A stretch of DNA of 53,078 nt, from positions 1 through 53,078 of the forward strand of contig ONYZ01000020.1 of the NCBI GenBank assembly GCA_900322175.1, given 5' to 3'. This DNA is from an uncultured Prevotella sp. GTDB lineage: Bacteria; Bacteroidota; Bacteroidia; Bacteroidales; Bacteroidaceae. Below the pieces are notes generated by a model. It was not told the DNA's origin and did not search any database. It worked only from the letters and a program-made list of their open reading frames with translations. This document shows positions 43,219 through 50,608 of the stretch, one piece after another. The translations under genes and the position numbers were made by a program. Numbering within the stretch: position 1 is the first letter of the stretch; every line of letters begins with the position of its first letter.

Positions 43219-44723
43219 TTTCTTAGTCGTGCTATTGGAATACCCAGCTGTTCGCGATATTTAGCTACTGTGCGACGTGCGATGGGGAATCCCTTTTCGG
43301 CTAACAGATTCTTCAGTTGATCGTCGCTCAGTGGTTTGCGCTTGTCCTCTGCATCCACCAGGTCGCGCAGGGCAGCCTTTATCTGTCGTGTGCTCAGTTC
43401 CTCGCCGCTTTCGGTCACATATCCGTCGCTGAAGAAGTGGCGCAGTGGGAAAGTTCCCCAACGGGTCTGAGCATACTTCGAGTTGCTTACTCGCGATATG
43501 GTCGATATGTCGAGACCAACTTTTTCGGCCACATCTTTCAGTATCATTGGTCGCAACGATGCCTCGTCGCCGTCCAGGAAGAACTGGCGCTGTAGCTGGA
43601 TGATAGCCCTCATGGTCACAGTCAGTGTGTGGCGTCGCACCTTTACAGCCTCGATAAATCCCTGTGCAGCATCCACCTTTTTCTTTATATATAGCAGCGC
43701 CTCCTTGGTCTGCTTGCTCATGTGCTCCTTGTTCTGCTGATACTCCTTCATCGAGTCGACAAACGACTGCGACACCTTGAGTTCAGGCACTTCGCCGTTG
43801 TTCAGCGTAAATGTGATGGTGCCATCGTCCTGAGTGTCAACGATGAAGTCGGGCGTTATCTGCTGCATGCTTCTCCCAACCGTCTCGCCTAGCGATGCAC
43901 CCGGACGTGGATTCAACTTGCGCAGTTCGTGGAACAATGCCTCGGCCTGAGCATCATTGAGTTTCAGGTCTTCCTGAATCTTGTCCCAATGCTTACGTGT
44001 AAAGTCCTCGAAATAGTCGTTTACCACTCGCTCCATCAAGTCGCGCAACTTTGACGGATCGCGTCGTTCTATCTGTAGCAACAGGCACTCTTGCAGCGAG
44101 CGTGCACCTATGCCGGCTGGGTCGAAGGCTTGCAGTATCAGTAGCACGCGCTCTATCTCCTTCTCGCTGGCATCCAGATTGTGGTAGATAGCCAACTCGT
44201 CGCTTACTATCGACAGTTCTTTGCGCAGCAGTCCGTCATCGTCGAGCGATCCTATCAGATACTCTATTATGTCGCGCTCCTTGTCAGTCAACTCCATCTC
44301 GCCCACCTGCTCTTTCAGTTGGTCGTAGAATGATTCCGTCTCGCCATAGACCATCTCCTCACGGTCCTCACTATACGAACTACCACTCTGATATACAGGC
44401 AGTTCCTCGTCGTCGCGCCCTATACCGTTAAGTGCCTCGTCGAGTGCACTCTGACGCTCCTCGCGCTCTGTCTCAGCCTCAAAGTCCTCCGATGCTCCGT
44501 TGTCATCGTTGTAGTCAGTCTCCTCTGTTGCGATAGTATCGTCATCGTATGGCGATTCTACCTCAAGAGCGGGGTTGTCGTTCATTTCTGTGTTGATACG
44601 GTCAACCAGTTGCGCCACTGGCAGTTCTATCAGCGACGATTGCAACAGCTGCTGCTGAGAGAATGTCTGTCCCAGTTTCTGTTGCTGTAGTTGTTCCTGT
44701 ATCTGTGTATTCTTAATGCTCAC
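43215..44723 (-). CDS. rpoN: RNA polymerase sigma-54 factor
   Basis: The alternative sigma factor for -24/-12 promoters. The 502-residue protein shows the Gln/Leu-rich activator region (residues 1-50: QTFSQQQLLQSSLIELPVAQ), an acidic region II, a core-binding domain (about 130-300), a helix-turn-helix and the RpoN box ARRTVAKYR (about 487-495). The start is GTG, as the only initiator in position: it overlaps the stop of the upstream gene as GTGA. The stop overlaps the PAP2 gene as ATGA. So three genes are coupled in one transcript. No enhancer-binding activator gene is seen in this window. Confidence 0.96.
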   Translation of the reverse strand: MSIKNTQIQEQLQQQKLGQTFSQQQLLQSSLIELPVAQLVDRINTEMNDNPALEVESPYDDDTIATEETDYNDDNGASEDFEAETEREERQSALDEALNGIGRDDEELPVYQSGSSYSEDREEMVYGETESFYDQLKEQVGEMELTDKERDIIEYLIGSLDDDGLLRKELSIVSDELAIYHNLDASEKEIERVLLILQAFDPAGIGARSLQECLLLQIERRDPSKLRDLMERVVNDYFEDFTRKHWDKIQEDLKLNDAQAEALFHELRKLNPRPGASLGETVGRSMQQITPDFIVDTQDDGTITFTLNNGEVPELKVSQSFVDSMKEYQQNKEHMSKQTKEALLYIKKKVDAAQGFIEAVKVRRHTLTVTMRAIIQLQRQFFLDGDEASLRPMILKDVAEKVGLDISTISRVSNSKYAQTRWGTFPLRHFFSDGYVTESGEELSTRQIKAALRDLVDAEDKRKPLSDDQLKNLLAEKGFPIARRTVAKYREQLGIPIARLRK

Positions 44724-45367
44724 TTGAAGTACTCTTTAAGTTGTTCGGCAAACGATGCGAGATCTTCCGGATTGGCATTGCCGTATCGGCGCCATATCTG
44801 CCGACAAGCCAAGAACAGGTCGCTCGTCAGTACCTCTTTTCTATTCAGGTATGGGTCGCAATGCTGGAATGTCTTAAGTGCCTCTACCAACTCTTGCGGC
44901 TTAATATTCATCATCTTGGCCAGTTCCTTCACCTCGGGCGTCTCCTCTACCATAGTAATAGGTGTCAGTCGGAAGTACAGGTCGAGTATCAGTGTGAGCA
45001 TCATCGGCGTGAGCACACTGTCGGCTGATATCGGCTTGAAGTCCCTCTCAAAACTCTCTTGGGTCTCTACGCCCTCATAAAACTCGAGTGCATTGTTGAA
45101 TCCCCACATTTCGCGCAGCATACTTACGGCTTGATTCAGTTTCCGCGGGTTGTTGCCATATAGCTCCCAGAAGTACTCGATACGTGGTGTCGCATGATTT
45201 GCTATCTGGCACATCTTGTTGAAGAGCATGTTGGGTGCTATGTGCAACTCCATGCTCAAATCTACCATTTCCCTACTGTACATTGGCTTGATTCCTACGG
45301 GCTTATGCAAGTATATTTGCATCAATAGTAGCCAGTATTCATCCTGCCATTTTAAGTTTTTTGCCAT
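44720..45367 (-). CDS. conserved hypothetical protein upstream of rpoN
   Basis: A 215-residue cytoplasmic, mostly helical protein beginning MAKNLKWQDEYWLLLMQIYL. Distinct blocks are MVDLSMELHIAPNMLFNKM, then ELYGNNPRKLNQAVSMLREM, and a C-terminal FLACRQIWRRYGN. I do not recognise a named domain. The 4-nt GTGA overlap with rpoN indicates coupled translation and hints at a role tied to sigma-54, for instance in regulating or assembling it, but there is no direct evidence. It diverges from the histidine phosphatase gene, whose promoter lies 40 nt away. Confidence 0.75.
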   Translation of the reverse strand: MAKNLKWQDEYWLLLMQIYLHKPVGIKPMYSREMVDLSMELHIAPNMLFNKMCQIANHATPRIEYFWELYGNNPRKLNQAVSMLREMWGFNNALEFYEGVETQESFERDFKPISADSVLTPMMLTLILDLYFRLTPITMVEETPEVKELAKMMNIKPQELVEALKTFQHCDPYLNRKEVLTSDLFLACRQIWRRYGNANPEDLASFAEQLKEYFK

Positions 45368-45406
45368 ATTATGTGCTATTTTTTTGCAAAAATAATGTTT
45401 TTTTCG

Positions 45407-45415
45407 TATATTTGC
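45407..45415 (+). promoter_or_regulatory. promoter -7 box TATATTTGC for the histidine phosphatase
   Basis: TAnnTTTGc match 21 nt before the ATG at 45436. A GGAG-like Shine-Dalgarno site at 45424-45427 follows, which is unusual in this window. The box excludes the upstream ATG at 45361. Confidence 0.65.
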
Positions 45416-45435
45416 ACCGAAAAGGAGAAAAAACT

Positions 45436-46749
45436 ATGCGAAAAGTGATATTATTTGCCCTATGGGCACTGTCATCAGCCTATGTTTGCGCCCAAAACGT
45501 GCGCGAAGAGTTGAAACACGATTTGCTTAAAGCAGGCAGCAATTACTATGCATATCAGGGTCCGACTAAGGCTTTGACACCCGCACCCAATGGCTATAAG
45601 CCATTCTACATCAGCACGTATGCACGCCATGGTTCGCGATACCTCATCAAGGCCAGCGAGTACGACTATCCGTATATACAACTGCAGAAGGCCCACGAGG
45701 CTGGCAAACTGACCGACTTGGGACAGAGAACGCTCACACTGCTAGGGTATCTGCGCGAAGATGCCATGGGGCGATATGGCGACCTGACACCTCTTGGCGC
45801 CATACAGCACCAGCAGATAGCTCAGCGCATGTACGACCGGTTCCCAGAGGTGTTCAAGGACCGGTCTGTCATCGAGGCCAAGAGCACTGTGGTCATCCGC
45901 TGTATCCTGTCGATGCAGAACGAACTGCTACAGTTGGCCAAGAATAATCCTAAGCTTATTTTTAATTCCGACGCATCTGAGCACGATATGTACTACATGA
46001 ACCTGCAGGATTCGACTCTGTACAAACAGCGCTACTCCAAGCAGACCCAAAAGGCTTACAAAGACTTCTGTGCCAAGTACGAGATACACAAGCCTGCTAT
46101 GGCCAAACTGTTTAACGACACTGCCTACTACAATCATGAGATAGATGCATTCGAACTCAACAGGGCTATCTTCAAGATTGCATCGAGCGTGCAGGGTACT
46201 GAGATGCGCGATGTGTTCAACCTCTTTGACGTGTATACCGACGATGAGTTGTACAACAACTGGCTACAGGCCAACGCCTTCTGGTATCTCAGCTTTGGCC
46301 ACAATCCATATAATGGCGGACACCAGCCTTTCACCCAGCGCAACCTGCTCAAGCGCATTATCGAGGATGCTGATAGCTGCATATTCCGTCCGCAACCAGG
46401 TGCCACACTGCGATTCGGCCACGAGACTATCATCCTGCCGCTCACGTGTCTGCTCGACCTCAACGGCTACGGACGCGAAATGCACAATCTGGAGACTCTC
46501 GACACTGACGGATGGATTAACTTCGAGGTATTCCCAATGGCAGCCAACATTCAGTTTGTATTCTATCGCAAGAGCGAGAAAGATACCGATATAGTGCTCA
46601 AGGTGCTGCTCAACGAGAACGAGGCACAACTGCCCATACCTACTGACATGGCACCCTACTATCACTATCGCGACTTCCGCGAGTTTTATATCAAGAAACT
46701 AGAGAAATATGAGGTAGAGCGTGCGGCCCAGGCCACGACTAAACGCTGA
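45436..46749 (+). CDS. secreted histidine acid phosphatase, MINPP-like
   Basis: A 437-residue exported enzyme: signal peptide MRKVILFALWALSSAYVCAQ, then the phosphohistidine motif YARHGSRYL (about residues 66-74) and a distal FGHETIILPL, corresponding to the catalytic HxE motif. The overall pattern is that of the Bacteroides MINPP-type inositol polyphosphate phosphatases, so hydrolysis of phytate or other phosphate esters outside the cytoplasm is likely. The start at 45436 follows the promoter box and a GGAG site. The last 11 nt overlap the 3' end of nrdG on the opposite strand, so the two transcripts converge and could interfere. Confidence 0.88.
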   Translation: MRKVILFALWALSSAYVCAQNVREELKHDLLKAGSNYYAYQGPTKALTPAPNGYKPFYISTYARHGSRYLIKASEYDYPYIQLQKAHEAGKLTDLGQRTLTLLGYLREDAMGRYGDLTPLGAIQHQQIAQRMYDRFPEVFKDRSVIEAKSTVVIRCILSMQNELLQLAKNNPKLIFNSDASEHDMYYMNLQDSTLYKQRYSKQTQKAYKDFCAKYEIHKPAMAKLFNDTAYYNHEIDAFELNRAIFKIASSVQGTEMRDVFNLFDVYTDDELYNNWLQANAFWYLSFGHNPYNGGHQPFTQRNLLKRIIEDADSCIFRPQPGATLRFGHETIILPLTCLLDLNGYGREMHNLETLDTDGWINFEVFPMAANIQFVFYRKSEKDTDIVLKVLLNENEAQLPIPTDMAPYYHYRDFREFYIKKLEKYEVERAAQATTKR

Positions 46750-47236
46750 CATCTGGTTCCCACAATACCACATGCCCCTCGTATAGCGATGCGGGCACGT
46801 TTATTATGCGCTGGTTAGAACTGCCACGGAACAGCAGGTCAGGGTCTTTCAGCCGCTCGATGAACGGGCCGTCTACCAGCACGTCGATTTCATATAATAG
46901 TTCGCGCTGCGCACGCGTAATCAGTGTTTCGTAGGTAAAACCCGTGTAGCACCATATATCCTTGTTGGTGCGGCTGTGTATGGCGCGTGCCAGTTCTGCA
47001 AATCCGTCGCACTGATACATCGGGTCGCCACCCGAGAAAGTCACGTTGGCGTATGGATCGGCCTCGATAATCTTCATCAGCTGTTCGGTGCTCATCTCTC
47101 GCCCACCGGCGAAATCCCACGACTGCGGATTATGGCAGCTCGGGCACTGATGCCTGCACCCAGCACAATAGATGGATGTCCGGAACCCCGGCCCATCCAC
47201 CATTGTATCCTCTATGACGTCTAATACCCGTATCAC
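46739..47236 (-). CDS. nrdG: anaerobic ribonucleotide reductase activating protein
   Basis: Radical-SAM enzyme that puts the glycyl radical on NrdD. It has 165 residues with the 4Fe-4S motif CRHQCPSC (residues about 28-35), the SAM-binding TFSGGDPMYQ (about 66-75) and DGPFIERLKD. The start is GTG at 47236, directly after AATTGATAATT-type repeat DNA; no ATG is available nearby. It follows nrdD by 30 nt. Its final codons overlap the histidine phosphatase gene on the other strand. Confidence 0.95.
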   Translation of the reverse strand: MIRVLDVIEDTMVDGPGFRTSIYCAGCRHQCPSCHNPQSWDFAGGREMSTEQLMKIIEADPYANVTFSGGDPMYQCDGFAELARAIHSRTNKDIWCYTGFTYETLITRAQRELLYEIDVLVDGPFIERLKDPDLLFRGSSNQRIINVPASLYEGHVVLWEPDVSV

Positions 47237-47240
47237 AGAT

Positions 47241-47270
47241 ATTAATTATCAATTTTCAATTATCAATTAA
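47241..47270. repeat. AATTGATAATT-type microrepeat between nrdD and nrdG
   Basis: TTAATTATCAATTTTCAATT and ATTATCAATT units fill the spacer, running up to the nrdD stop codon. Confidence 0.6.
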
Positions 47271-49504
47271 AACAGTTCCTGCTCCTGTGCGCTGTGGTCG
47301 ATGTGGGTCACACGGTCGTTGAGCTCGGCCAGTTTGCCACTGTTCCAGCGGTCTGTGGTACCTACCAGATAGCCCGTGATTCGCTGCAGCTTGTCGATGT
47401 TAGTCGAGCCGCACTTGGGGCACTTCTCCAGATGGTCGTCGGCATTCTCGTAGCCGCAGTCCATACAGCGGTTGCGATTGTGGTTCACACTGCCGTAACC
47501 CATATTCAACTGGTCCATCATGTCCACCACACTCATTATCACCTGTGGATTGTGTGTGGCATCACCGTCTATCTCTACGTAGAAGATGTGTCCGCCACGT
47601 GTCAGGTCATGGTATGGAGCCTCTACCTCAGCCTTGTGGCGAGCGCTACATTTATAATATACGGGCACGTGGTTAGAGTTGGTGTAGTAGTCGCGATCTG
47701 TCACGCCAGGTATCACGCCAAACTCCTTGCGGTCCTTCTTTGTAAACTTGCCGCTCAGTCCCTCGGCTGGTGTGGCCAGGATGCTGTAGTTGTGGTGATA
47801 GCGGTCACAGAACTCGTTGGCACGGTCGCGCATATAGGTCACTATCTTCACACCCAGTTCCTGCGATTTCTCGCTCTCGCCGTGGTGCTTGCCAGTGAGT
47901 GCCACCAGTGCCTCGGCCAGTCCGATAAATCCTATGCCCAGTGTACCCTGATTGATTACACTCTCGATGGTGTCCATTGGCTTCAACTTGTCGCCACCTG
48001 TCCACAGGCACTGCATCAGCAGTGGGAACTGCTTGGCAAATGCAGTCTTCTGGAACTCGAATCTATCGTCAAGCTGCTTGGCTGTTATCTCCAGCATCTG
48101 GTCGAGCTTGGCAAAGAACATATCGATGCGCTTCTGCTCGTCCTGCTCCTCGCGGCACTCCAGGGCCAGCTTTACTATGTTGATAGTCGAGAAACTCAGG
48201 TTGCCTCGGCCTATGCTGGTGCGCTGGCCGTAGCGATTCTCAAACACACGTGTGCGGCATCCCATCGTAGCCACCTCGTGTACGAATCTCTTGGGGTCGT
48301 CGGCACGCCAGTCAGGATCCTGATTAAACGATGCGTCCAGATTCAGGAAGTTGGGGAAGAACCTGCGTGCTGTCACCTTGCAGGCCAACTGATACAGGTC
48401 GAAGTTGCGATCCTCGGGCAGATAGTTCACGCCGCGCTTCTTCTTCCATATCTGTATTGGGAAGATGGCCGTCTCGCCGTTGCCCACGCCCTCGTATGTG
48501 CTCAGCAGTATCTCGCGCATCACGCAGCGTCCCTCGGCACTGGTGTCGGTACCATAGTTGATACTCGAGAAAACCACCTGGTTGCCACCACGCGAGTGGA
48601 TGGTGTTCATATTGTGTATAAATGCCTCCATAGCCTGGTGCACACGTGCCACGGTCTTGTTCACAGCGTGCTGTCTTACTCGATCCTTACCTTTCAGTCC
48701 GTCCAGAGGAGCCTTCAGATAGTCCATCAGCGGCTCGTCATACATTTCCTTATAACTCTCGCCGTACAGGTCTTCCAGCGCCTTCAGTTCCTCTATGTAA
48801 CTCATACGTACGAATGGAGCCAGATAGAAGTCGAATGCAGGTATGGCCTGTCCGCCGTGCATCTCGTTTTGTGCGCACTCCATCGATATGCAGGCCAGCA
48901 CGCTGGCTGTCTCTATTCGCTTGGCTGCGCGCGATGCACCGTGTCCGGCTGTAAATCCGTTTTGCAGGATGTTGTCCAACGGATGCTGCACACATGTCAG
49001 ACTCTTCGTTGGGTAATAATCCTTATCGTGTATGTGCAGATAGTTGTGCTCTACTGCATTGCGACTCTCCTCGCTCAGCAGATAGTCATCCACAAATGGC
49101 TTGGTAGTCTCGCTGGCAAACTTCATCATCATGCCGGCAGGAGTGTCGGCATTCATGTTGGCGTTCTCGCGTGTCACATCATTATTCTTGATGTTCACGA
49201 TGTCCAGGAACACCTCGCGTGTCTTAGCCTTGCGAGCTATCGAGCGCTGGTTGCGATAGGCTATGTACTTCTGTGCCACATCCTTGCGGCTCGATTTCAT
49301 CAGCTCCATCTCCACCAAGTCCTGTATTGCCTCTACCGTCATCTGACTATCGCCACGCTGTGCTATGCGGTCAGTTATCTGGTAGAGCAGACGCTCATCC
49401 TCACCCTTATCAGTATGCAACATGGCCTTTCGTATAGCGGCCATCACCTTCTGTTCGTTAAATCCTACTATGCGCCCATCGCGCTTCTTCACTGTCTGTA
49501 TCAT
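47267..49504 (-). CDS. nrdD: anaerobic ribonucleoside-triphosphate reductase
   Basis: Class III reductase making dNTPs without oxygen. With the ATG at 49504 it has 745 residues. The ATP-cone lies at about 1-95 (TVKKRDGRIVGFNEQKVMAA). The catalytic core has EHNYLHIHDKDYY, MECAQNEMHGGQAIP and IHSRGGNQVVFSSINYG. The C-terminal zinc site is CMDCGY ... CPKCG, and the glycyl-radical site is RITGYLVGTTDRWN (about residue 717). The longer frame starting TTG at 49522 runs into repeat DNA and is not needed. It is in the order sufE-nrdD-nrdG. As the organism appears strictly anaerobic this would be the main or a major dNTP source. Confidence 0.95.
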   Translation of the reverse strand: MIQTVKKRDGRIVGFNEQKVMAAIRKAMLHTDKGEDERLLYQITDRIAQRGDSQMTVEAIQDLVEMELMKSSRKDVAQKYIAYRNQRSIARKAKTREVFLDIVNIKNNDVTRENANMNADTPAGMMMKFASETTKPFVDDYLLSEESRNAVEHNYLHIHDKDYYPTKSLTCVQHPLDNILQNGFTAGHGASRAAKRIETASVLACISMECAQNEMHGGQAIPAFDFYLAPFVRMSYIEELKALEDLYGESYKEMYDEPLMDYLKAPLDGLKGKDRVRQHAVNKTVARVHQAMEAFIHNMNTIHSRGGNQVVFSSINYGTDTSAEGRCVMREILLSTYEGVGNGETAIFPIQIWKKKRGVNYLPEDRNFDLYQLACKVTARRFFPNFLNLDASFNQDPDWRADDPKRFVHEVATMGCRTRVFENRYGQRTSIGRGNLSFSTINIVKLALECREEQDEQKRIDMFFAKLDQMLEITAKQLDDRFEFQKTAFAKQFPLLMQCLWTGGDKLKPMDTIESVINQGTLGIGFIGLAEALVALTGKHHGESEKSQELGVKIVTYMRDRANEFCDRYHHNYSILATPAEGLSGKFTKKDRKEFGVIPGVTDRDYYTNSNHVPVYYKCSARHKAEVEAPYHDLTRGGHIFYVEIDGDATHNPQVIMSVVDMMDQLNMGYGSVNHNRNRCMDCGYENADDHLEKCPKCGSTNIDKLQRITGYLVGTTDRWNSGKLAELNDRVTHIDHSAQEQELF

Positions 49505-49510
49505 AAAGGT

Positions 49511-49530
49511 TTTAATTATCAATTGTCCAT
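49511..49530. repeat. AATTGATAATT-type microrepeat at the sufE/nrdD junction
   Basis: The repeat supplies the last codons and TGA stop of sufE (GACAATTGA) and the leader of nrdD. Confidence 0.55.
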
Positions 49531-49980
49531 TTTGCTATACGCGAGCGCGTACATCTTTATCTGTTTCACCATTGCCAGCAGTCCGTTGCTGCGTGTGGGC
49601 GACAGGTGCTCCTTCAGTCCTATCTGCTCGATAAAGTAGAGGTCGGCATCCAGTATGTCCTGTGGTGTCTGATCGCTCAGCACACGTATCAGCAGGGCCA
49701 CTATGCCCTTCACTATCAGCGCATCGCTCTCAGCACTGAAGTGAATCACAGGCTTTTTCCCCGCCCCATCAAGGGAGGGGTCGGGGGTGGGGTTAATCAG
49801 ATCGGCCTGCAACCATACGCGACTCTGACAGCCGTCTATCAGGTTCTGCTCTGTCTTATACTTCTCGTCCAGCGGCTCCTGCTCATTACCTAAGTCTATG
49901 AGTAACTGATACTTATCCATCCAGTCATCGAAACCGCTGAACTCTTCGATTATCTCGTCTTGTATATCATTTATTGTCAT
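49519..49980 (-). CDS. sufE: SufE family sulfur-acceptor protein with repeat-derived insert
   Basis: Accepts sulfur from the cysteine desulfurase SufS for Fe-S cluster assembly. With the ATG at 49980 it has 153 residues. The catalytic Cys is in LIDGCQSRVW (about residue 53), and the family core continues SAESDALIVKGIVALLIRVLS. Between WLQADL and IHFSAESDAL lies an extra segment, INPTPDPSLDGAGKKPV, encoded by a GC-rich repeat (49758-49794) that recurs in the M15 gene. In other SufE proteins these strands are joined by a short turn, so the insert probably forms a surface loop. A -7 box lies 18 nt upstream. The apparent TTG-started extension overlaps this box and is rejected. Confidence 0.9.
   Translation of the reverse strand: MTINDIQDEIIEEFSGFDDWMDKYQLLIDLGNEQEPLDEKYKTEQNLIDGCQSRVWLQADLINPTPDPSLDGAGKKPVIHFSAESDALIVKGIVALLIRVLSDQTPQDILDADLYFIEQIGLKEHLSPTRSNGLLAMVKQIKMYALAYSKMDN
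49758..49794. repeat. GC-rich microrepeat, copy 1, inside sufE
   Basis: Shares the 14-nt core GGAGGGGTCGGGGG (49774-49787) and an upstream CCCCGCC (49759-49765) with a second copy at 50358-50394. It is translated in frame as PTPDPSLDGAGK. Confidence 0.75.
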
Positions 49981-49997
49981 AGCGTTTATTTTTGCCT

Positions 49998-50006
49998 GCA
50001 AAGGTA
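49998..50006 (-). promoter_or_regulatory. promoter -7 box TACCTTTGC for sufE-nrdD-nrdG
   Basis: Minus-strand TAnnTTTGc match 18 nt before the sufE ATG at 49980. Confidence 0.6.
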
Positions 50007-50073
50007 CTAATTTTCCACGTCTCTACCAAACATATTCGACATTAAAATCCGTTAATTTTGGTTTCCATTTTCG

Positions 50074-50556
50074 TTACACGCTGATAAACAGTACCTTGTG
50101 CCGATTCCCTTTAGGCTTCACTGCAAAGTGCAACCAGAACGCCCCAAAACGGTTCTTTTCTATCAGCAATTCGTCGAACTCTTTCCCCGTTTCATCGGCA
50201 TAATTCAGCAATATCGCAGCGTAGCGAATCAGCTGTTCCATCCCCGTCACCCGGATATCCGCCGCACACCCCGTCAGATGATTGCTATTAGGCGCACCAC
50301 CCACCTTCTTATTCAATTGCGGACTGCGGTAGCCCGAATTTATAATAATGGGATTAGGTACCCCGCCTTTGGAGGGGTCGGGGGAGGTCCTCTCCCGCAG
50401 CACCTCCAGCCACTTGCAGAGGTTCTGCAGATTGTAGATAGCCTCATGGCTAGGGATATTATACACCTCCGGATGACTACTACTCTTTGTAAACTCCCCG
50501 AGCGAGAAATGCTCGGAGAGTTTTGCATTACTATTCAATTGTACTATCTGTTCCAT
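50074..50556 (-). CDS. M15-family cell-wall peptidase with repeat-derived insert
   Basis: A 160-residue peptidoglycan peptidase of the M15 / endolysin-like type. It has SEHFSLGEFTKS near the N terminus, the zinc-site block INSGYRSPQLNKKVGG followed by SNHLTGCAADIRV (His and Asp ligands), and a C-terminal FWLHFAV with the last His. There is no signal peptide. Between LEVLRER and PIIINSGYRS lies TSPDPSKGGVPN, translated from a GC-rich repeat (50358-50394) also present in sufE. The ATG at 50556 is preferred; the TTG three codons earlier lies in AATTGAGAATT repeat. Such genes often neighbour BT4734/VirE-like genes in Bacteroidetes, as here. Confidence 0.85.
   Translation of the reverse strand: MEQIVQLNSNAKLSEHFSLGEFTKSSSHPEVYNIPSHEAIYNLQNLCKWLEVLRERTSPDPSKGGVPNPIIINSGYRSPQLNKKVGGAPNSNHLTGCAADIRVTGMEQLIRYAAILLNYADETGKEFDELLIEKNRFGAFWLHFAVKPKGNRHKVLFISV
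50358..50394. repeat. GC-rich microrepeat, copy 2, inside the M15 peptidase gene
   Basis: Carries the same 14-nt core GGAGGGGTCGGGGG (50371-50384) and CCCCGCC (50361-50367) as the copy in sufE. It is translated in frame as SPDPSKGGVPN. Confidence 0.75.
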
Positions 50557-50578
50557 AATTCTCAATTATCAATTATAT
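50555..50578. repeat. AATTGATAATT-type microrepeat upstream of the M15 gene
   Basis: TAATTCTCAATTATCAATTA lies at the start of the M15 gene, the same unit seen at four other places in the window. Confidence 0.55.
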
Positions 50579-50608
50579 AAATGTACCTGCGTACCTGCGT
50601 TCGCCTGT

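Noticed and set aside
47294-49639. 781-codon open frame on the + strand
   Set aside because: It lies antisense to nrdD, whose motifs are unmistakable. The translated product is a Val/His/Leu-rich shadow with no domain, produced by the codon bias of nrdD.
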